Positions 60,124 through 64,000 of a DNA stretch of 64,000 nucleotides are shown piece by piece; positions within the stretch are counted from its first letter, which is position 1; each line of letters starts with the position of its first letter. Source of the stretch: an uncultured Clostridia bacterium (GTDB lineage Bacteria > Bacillota > Clostridia > Christensenellales > Borkfalkiaceae); NCBI GenBank assembly GCA_947629575.1, contig CANREF010000002.1, positions 146,194 to 210,193 on the forward strand, read 5' to 3'. The position numbers were made by a program, and so were the translations under genes. A model generated the notes under the pieces. That model had not been told where the DNA came from and ran no database searches. It saw only the letters and a program-made list of their open reading frames with translations.

Positions 60124-60445
60124 AAACGTGTTTCCTTTGCTGCTGCAAATTTTTTACACACTTATTATACACCTTTCTCGCCAAAAATGCAACTGTTTTG
60201 TGCACACATTTCCAATACAGAAAGAAACCCGCCGCACAGCCGAAAAAGAGGTAGGCGCGGAAGGGCGGAAGGGAGAACTTCACCGAGACGAAGAGATAAG
60301 CTCCCGCAAAGAGGATGCAAAAGAGAAGTTCCGCGAGCAGGACGAGCGCCCGCTTGCGGAAGGTGAACGCAAGGAGAAAGTCGCACGCTCCGCCGCCGAG
60401 CAGCCCCAAGAGGAGGGCGCACAGGAAGGCGGAAAAGGAGCTCAC
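59972..60445 (-). CDS. yabQ: Spore cortex biosynthesis protein YabQ
   Basis: Membrane protein needed for cortex formation in Bacillus. 157 residues from a GTG overlapping the yabP stop (GTGA): helices SAFLCALLLGLLGGGACDFLL, ALVLLAELLFCILFAGAYLFV and AYLFFGCAAGFFLYW, then a basic tail. The frame does not stop where YabQ should end but runs 152 bp into divIC in another frame, adding about 50 low-complexity residues. Identity relies on the yabP/divIC context as well as topology. Confidence 0.78.
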   Translation of the reverse strand: MSSFSAFLCALLLGLLGGGACDFLLAFTFRKRALVLLAELLFCILFAGAYLFVSVKFSLPPFRAYLFFGCAAGFFLYWKCVHKTVAFLARKVYNKCVKNLQQQRKHVYAEKRKGDHGGKGKAHRGRRDGRGRSSHHLFGHHHDRAVRLDGGQERTES

Positions 60446-60687
60446 TTGAACAGCCCCCCGATCCTGCCCTTCGCCCCGTAGCGCACGCCGCGCACTTCCC
60501 CGCTCGCGGAAAAAGCGCCGCTCCCCTGCGAGAAGGCGAGGATCTTGAGTTTGAGCCCGTCGATGGTCACTTTCTGCCCGCCGACCGTGAGCGTGATGCG
60601 GGTGTCGGAAAAGGAATCTACGCTCTCGACCGCCGTCATCGAGATCTTCTTCCGCTGTTCGATCGTAAGAACGCTCGGATTGTCCAT
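60442..60687 (-). CDS. yabP: Spore coat/cortex protein YabP
   Basis: 81 residues (YabP/YqfC family): QRKKISMTAVESVDSFSDTRITLTVGGQKVTIDG is the family signature. Part of the yabP-yabQ-divIC cluster conserved in endospore formers. No vegetative promoter; the bases just upstream of the ATG match those before cwlD. The usual upstream S4-domain gene is missing, replaced by repeats. Confidence 0.92.
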   Translation of the reverse strand: MDNPSVLTIEQRKKISMTAVESVDSFSDTRITLTVGGQKVTIDGLKLKILAFSQGSGAFSASGEVRGVRYGAKGRIGGLFK

Positions 60688-60706
60688 ACCCTATTCTTAT
60701 GCGGAG
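60688..60706 (-). promoter_or_regulatory. Candidate sporulation promoter element upstream of yabP
   Basis: TCCGCATAAGAATAGGGT directly precedes the ATG and pairs with the block before cwlD; CATA-N4-T resembles a SigE-type -10, with GTGATTTT as a weak -35 candidate. Confidence 0.4.
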
Positions 60707-60760
60707 AGAAAAGGGAAAATCACAAATTTTGTCGTACCGACAAAATTTCGTGAGGGGGTT

Positions 60761-60865
60761 TCGCACATTTCTTTGCTCACTTCCCCCCTTGCCCACCCCT
60801 TGAGGGGTGGGTGTCACGCGTAAAGCGCGTGACGGAAGGGGTGTCGTTCAAAAAGAAATGCGCGA
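60761..60865. repeat. Terminal-inverted-repeat element family A, copy 5
   Basis: Arms TCGCACATTTCTTTG and AAAAAGAAATGCGCGA; inner hairpins CCCACCCCTT/GAGGGGTGGG and GTCACGCG/CGCGTGAC. Close match to the reverse complement of copy 2. Confidence 0.85.
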
Positions 60866-60916
60866 GGGGTTAATCGCTTATGGAAAAGTATGATTTTCCA
60901 ACGCGCAGTGATTGGA

Positions 60917-61010
60917 GAGACACCACCCCCCTACCCCCCTCCTCAGGAGGGGGCAAAGAGCTGCCCCCTTTGAAGGGGGCGGCTCCGCCGATAGGCGGTG
61001 GTGGGGGTTG
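60917..61010. repeat. GC-rich hairpin cluster (family E)
   Basis: CCCCCTCCTCAGGAGGGGG, GCCCCCTTTGAAGGGGGC and CCGCC/GGCGG. With copy 5 of family A it fills the 444-bp gap between yabP and bipA; no gene is seen. Confidence 0.65.
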
Positions 61011-61043
61011 ATGCATGTGTCCCCCTAAGGCGCTCGCTTAAAG

Positions 61044-61072
61044 CAAAAACCGCCCGAATTGGGCGGTTTTTG
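61044..61072. terminator. Bidirectional intrinsic terminator after bipA
   Basis: Stem AAAACCGCCC/GGGCGGTTTT with A and T runs on both sides. Confidence 0.85.
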
Positions 61073-61100
61073 TACTATTATGTCACGCATAGTACTATGC
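61071..61100. repeat. Family P palindrome downstream of bipA
   Basis: GTACTATTATGTC/ACGCATAGTACTATGC, adjoining the bipA terminator. Confidence 0.75.
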
Positions 61101-61131
61101 AAACGGCGAAAAATGTCGTCTTATTGGGCGG

Positions 61132-62958
61132 TTATGCCTGCTTTGCCTTGGCTCTTGCCTTGGCGCGCAGTTCCCCATCGAGGATGCGCTTGCGGATACG
61201 GATGCTGAGCGGGGTCACTTCCAGAAGTTCGTCGTCCTTGATAAATTCAAGGCATTCCTCGAGGCTCATCTTCTTGGGAGTGATGAGGCGGAGCGCTTCA
61301 TCCGAGGAGGACGAACGGGTATTCGTCAGATGTTTCGTCTTGCAGACGTTGACGTTGATGTCCTCGTCCTTGGGAGAAAAGCCGATGACCATGCCCTCGT
61401 ACACAGGCACGCCCGCGCCGATGAAGAGCGTTCCCCTTCCCTGCGCGTTGAAGAGCCCATAGGTGACCGCCTCGCCCGTTTCAAAGGCGACAAGGGACCC
61501 CGTCTGCCGCCGCGCGATCTCGCCCTTGTAGGGCTGGTATTCATAGAACACCGAGCTCATGACGCCCTCGCCCTTGGTGTCCGTCAAAAATTCGCTCTTG
61601 TAGCCGAAGAGCCCCCGCGCGGGAACGAGGAATTCGAGCCGCATCCGCGAACCGATCGCGCTCATGTGCACGAGCTCCCCCTTGCGCTCCCCCATGCTCT
61701 GGAACACCGCGCCCGTGCCGCTCTCGGGCACGTCCACGATGAGCCGTTCCACGGGCTCCCACTTCTGCCCGTCGATCTCCTTATAGAGCACCTTGGGCGA
61801 GCTCACCTGAAATTCGTACCCCTCGCGGCGCATCGTCTCGATGAGAATGGAGAGGTGCATCTCCCCTCTTCCGCTCACGCGGAAGGCGTCCGCCGAATCG
61901 GTGTCCTCCACGCGCAGGGAAACGTCCCGCAGCAGTTCGCGGTAGAGCCGCTCCCGCAGGTGGCGGGTGGTGACCCACTTCCCCTCCTTGCCCGCAAAGG
62001 GAGAATCGTTGACGGAGAAGATCATCTCCACGGTGGGTTCGGAGATCTTGACGAAGGGCACGGGCTCTACACAGACGGAAGAACACACCGTATCGCCGAT
62101 GTTAATGCCCTCGAGGCCCGCAAAGCAGACGATATCGCCCGCCTGTGCGGATTCACAGGGAACGCGGTTGAGCCCTTCGATCTCGTAGAGCCCCACGAGT
62201 TTGCCGCGGGTGTGCACGTCCTCGTGGTTAAAGTTACAGACGATGACTTCCTGATTGGGACGGGCAACGCCGCGCTCGATGCGCCCGATGCCGATCCGCC
62301 CGACGTATTCGTTGTAGTCGATGGAGGAGACGAGGATCTGCAGTTCCCCCTTCTCGTCCATATCGAGGGGCGGGAAGTGGGAGAGGATCGTCTCGAAGAG
62401 AGGTTTCAGATCGGTGCCCTCCTCTTCGGGATCGAGGGAAGACGTCCCCTCTCTGCCCGAGCAGTAGATGAACGGGCTGTCGAGTTGTTCGTCCGTCGCG
62501 TTGAGGTCCATGAGAAGTTCCAGAACTTCGTCGTTCACTTCCGAAATGCGGGCGTCGGGACGGTCGATCTTATTGACGACGATGATGAGCTTCAAGCCAA
62601 GTTCCAGCGCCTTTTGGGTGACGAAGCGGGTCTGCGGCATAGGACCTTCGGCGGCGTCCACGAGGAGCAGCACGCCCGACACCATTTTGAGGGAGCGCTC
62701 CACTTCGCCCGAAAAATCGGCGTGCCCGGGGGTATCGACGATATTGATCTTCACCCCTTTGTAGTGGATGGAAGTGTTCTTGGCGAGGATGGTGATGCCG
62801 CGCTCGCGCTCGAGATCGCCGCTGTCCATGACGCGTTCCTCGACCGCCTGATTTTCGCGGAAAGTGCCGCTCTGTTTGAGCATCTGATCGACGAGGGTCG
62901 TCTTGCCGTGGTCAACGTGCGCGATGATCGCAATGTTTCTTAAATCGTTTCTGATCAT
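61132..62958 (-). CDS. typA: Ribosome-associated translational GTPase BipA/TypA
   Basis: EF-G-like GTPase that aids 50S assembly at low temperature and under stress. 608 residues, normal length: G1 [10 protein letters not shown]2 ERERGITI, G3 [10 protein letters not shown]4 [10 protein letters not shown], and the BipA-specific C-terminal domain ([21 protein letters not shown]). Start MIRNDLRN has an AAAGGA site; upstream codons lie before the promoter. Single gene. Confidence 0.97.
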   Translation of the reverse strand: MIRNDLRNIAIIAHVDHGKTTLVDQMLKQSGTFRENQAVEERVMDSGDLERERGITILAKNTSIHYKGVKINIVDTPGHADFSGEVERSLKMVSGVLLLVDAAEGPMPQTRFVTQKALELGLKLIIVVNKIDRPDARISEVNDEVLELLMDLNATDEQLDSPFIYCSGREGTSSLDPEEEGTDLKPLFETILSHFPPLDMDEKGELQILVSSIDYNEYVGRIGIGRIERGVARPNQEVIVCNFNHEDVHTRGKLVGLYEIEGLNRVPCESAQAGDIVCFAGLEGINIGDTVCSSVCVEPVPFVKISEPTVEMIFSVNDSPFAGKEGKWVTTRHLRERLYRELLRDVSLRVEDTDSADAFRVSGRGEMHLSILIETMRREGYEFQVSSPKVLYKEIDGQKWEPVERLIVDVPESGTGAVFQSMGERKGELVHMSAIGSRMRLEFLVPARGLFGYKSEFLTDTKGEGVMSSVFYEYQPYKGEIARRQTGSLVAFETGEAVTYGLFNAQGRGTLFIGAGVPVYEGMVIGFSPKDEDINVNVCKTKHLTNTRSSSSDEALRLITPKKMSLEECLEFIKDDELLEVTPLSIRIRKRILDGELRAKARAKAKQA

Positions 62959-62988
62959 AGATGTATTCCTTTTGAAAAGCCACAAATG

Positions 62989-63017
62989 ATTATAGTACTT
63001 TTGCAAAATTTTGACAA
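62989..63017 (-). promoter_or_regulatory. Promoter of typA
   Basis: TTGTCA, 17-bp spacer, TATAAT. Confidence 0.8.
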
Positions 63018-63099
63018 CAAAAAAAGAGGGGATTTTGAAAAATTCCCTCTAAGCGTTCCCCGCGTCATTTGCCCCGCCCGCGTCATTCCGTTCGCCCCT

Positions 63100-63235
63100 T
63101 CTTGCCCACCCCTTGAGGGGTGGGTGTCTTGCCGTCATTGCGGCAAGACGAGAGGGGTGTAACGCAGCCGAACAGACACCCCCTCAGTCTCGGCTAACGC
63201 CTCGCCAGCTCCCCCTCAAGGGGGAGCCAAGACAC
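63100..63235. repeat. GC-rich hairpin cluster (family E) between folA and typA
   Basis: CCCACCCCTTGAGGGGTGGG, then GTCTTGCCG-TCAT-TGCGGCAAGAC, then a third pair around CTCCCCCTCAAGGGGGAG. The second stem is a sequence replacement of the stem in family A copies 2 and 5 that keeps pairing. Confidence 0.7.
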
Positions 63236-63250
63236 CCCCCCGCGCCATTC

Positions 63251-63739
63251 TCACCGTTCAACACGCCGATAGGTACAAAACCTTATCATATACCCGTTGT
63301 CCTCTATGGGTTCGCTCTCATGGGCGAGGGTGAAATTTTCGTCCTTGTCAAGGTCGGGGGCAAAGACGTCCGCCCCACCCACCGCGTCCACTTTGGTGAC
63401 GAGCACCTCGCTGCAATGGGGAATGAGCGCGCGGTACACGCTCGCCCCGCCGATGACGAACACGTCGTCGGGCGGGTACTTTTTGACCTCTTCGAAGAGC
63501 TCCTCAAGGCTGTGCACGGTGATGACGTCCTCCTCGACGTTTTCGGGCGAAAGAACGATGTTCGTGCGATCTTTCAGGGGCTTCCCCGCGGGAAAAGAGC
63601 GCAGGGTATTGAGCCCCATGACGACGACTTTTCCCCTCGTCGTCTCGCGGAAGAATTTCATATCCTTGGGCAGGGAGAACATGAGATCGTTCTTTTTCCC
63701 GATACCCCACTCTTTGTCTGCATGGAAAATTGCTTTCAT
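63251..63739 (-). CDS. folA: Dihydrofolate reductase
   Basis: NADPH-dependent reduction of dihydrofolate. 162 residues: MKAIFHADKEWGIGKKNDL, the active-site loop with FSLPKDMKFFRETT, KVVVMGLNTLRS, VFVIGGASVYRAL and a C-terminal YMIRFCTYRR. Follows thyA, which regenerates dihydrofolate, the usual pairing, though repeats now fill the 185-bp gap. No clear ribosome site. Confidence 0.94.
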   Translation of the reverse strand: MKAIFHADKEWGIGKKNDLMFSLPKDMKFFRETTRGKVVVMGLNTLRSFPAGKPLKDRTNIVLSPENVEEDVITVHSLEELFEEVKKYPPDDVFVIGGASVYRALIPHCSEVLVTKVDAVGGADVFAPDLDKDENFTLAHESEPIEDNGYMIRFCTYRRVER

Positions 63740-63775
63740 AATTATTCACACTTTTTTTTGCTCGCGCTACCCCTT

Positions 63776-63850
63776 GTCATCCCGAGCGTAGTCGAGGGAT
63801 CTCGACTCCCCTGTAGGGGAGCTGTCGAGCGGAGCGAGACTGAGGGGTTC
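63776..63850. repeat. Family D repeat with attached hairpin
   Basis: GTCATCCCGAGCGTAGTCGAG, then CTCCCCTGTAGGGGAGCTGTC and GACTGAGG, joining a family D left end to a family E type hairpin in the folA-thyA gap. Confidence 0.65.
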
Positions 63851-63924
63851 TCAGAAACCCTTTCCCCCTCGCGTTGCTCGGGTACTTTCCCTAAAAGGGA
63901 CAGCAAGGGGTGGGCAAGGGACGT

Positions 63925-64000
63925 TCAAATCGCCACGGGGATCTTTTTGTCGAGGGGGTGGAAGGTGTAATTCTCCAAACGGAAGCTGTCCACCGAGAAG
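63925..64000 (-). CDS. thyA: Thymidylate synthase, C-terminal end (cut by window edge)
   Basis: Only the last 24 codons are visible: FRLENYTFHPLDKKIPVAI then stop, matching the closing segment of ThyA (Y-hP-I-apvaI) where the terminal residue closes the active site. Position next to folA supports the call. Confidence 0.8.
   Translation of the reverse strand, partial: FSVDSFRLENYTFHPLDKKIPVAI

Noticed and set aside
1..64000. tRNA or rRNA genes, prophage, insertion sequences, restriction-modification or toxin-antitoxin loci
   Set aside because: No T-loop-like tRNA ends, transposases, integrases, phage structural genes or defence domains were recognised on either strand by eye; a covariance-model scan would settle the RNA part.

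Overview
The window reads as chromosomal DNA of a GC-rich, strictly anaerobic, endospore-forming member of the Bacillota (class Clostridia; probably an uncultured gut lineage, which is inference). Supporting genes are a class III ribonucleotide reductase (nrdD/nrdG), an electron-bifurcating transhydrogenase (nfnA/nfnB), adhE, sporulation genes (cwlD, yabP, yabQ), whiA, a DtxR/MntR-type repressor and YkvI. Vegetative promoters are close to consensus: most pair a TTGACA-like -35 with a TATAAT-like -10 across exactly 17 bp. No tRNA, rRNA, CRISPR, prophage or insertion-sequence transposase was recognised.

Layout: miaB (cut by the left edge) and a sirtuin; a class A penicillin-binding protein on the plus strand; a long minus-strand run cwlD - acyl-ACP thioesterase - carA - carB/dapF-like fusion - membrane protein - cysteine desulfurase - thiI; nfnB/nfnA; degV and a DUF1848 gene; an rRNA methyltransferase; an operon of two CobW-type GTPases with ktrB/ktrA; an M29 aminopeptidase; nrdD/nrdG; fruK-like and pfkA; dnaE; whiA - PHP - murB; a DUF1540 gene; rplI; adhE; a secreted SGNH hydrolase with valS; a NitT/TauT-type ABC importer; ykvI; a membrane-anchored PadR-type regulator; rho with an MBL hydrolase; tyrA; a YgjP-like peptidase and aroA; a DtxR/MntR repressor; a low-molecular-weight phosphatase; a small XRE regulator; a yabP-yabQ-divIC-ppx-M50 operon; bipA; folA and the end of thyA.

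How the genes fit together: carA and carB make carbamoyl phosphate. IscS supplies sulfur to ThiI for tRNA 4-thiouridine. Nfn, AdhE and the two phosphofructokinases serve fermentation. The cobW-cobW/ycgQ-ktrBA operon looks like a metal-handling and ion-uptake unit. The murB-PHP-whiA-dnaE-pfkA order is a shuffled form of a common clostridial neighbourhood.

The main unusual features are: (1) carB fused to a diaminopimelate-epimerase domain that has lost both catalytic cysteines; (2) a PadR DNA-binding domain joined through a long coiled coil to four membrane helices; (3) a CobW GTPase with a His/Asp/Glu/Cys tandem repeat beside a second CobW-like GTPase fused to a YcgQ-type domain; (4) several genes whose consensus -10 lies only 6-9 bases before the start codon, predicting leaderless mRNAs; (5) intergenic regions filled with nested palindromic repeats, including a terminal-inverted-repeat element with an apparent empty and filled site, and a separate short palindrome that forms parts of three coding sequences; (6) a candidate structured small RNA between the DUF1540 gene and murB.
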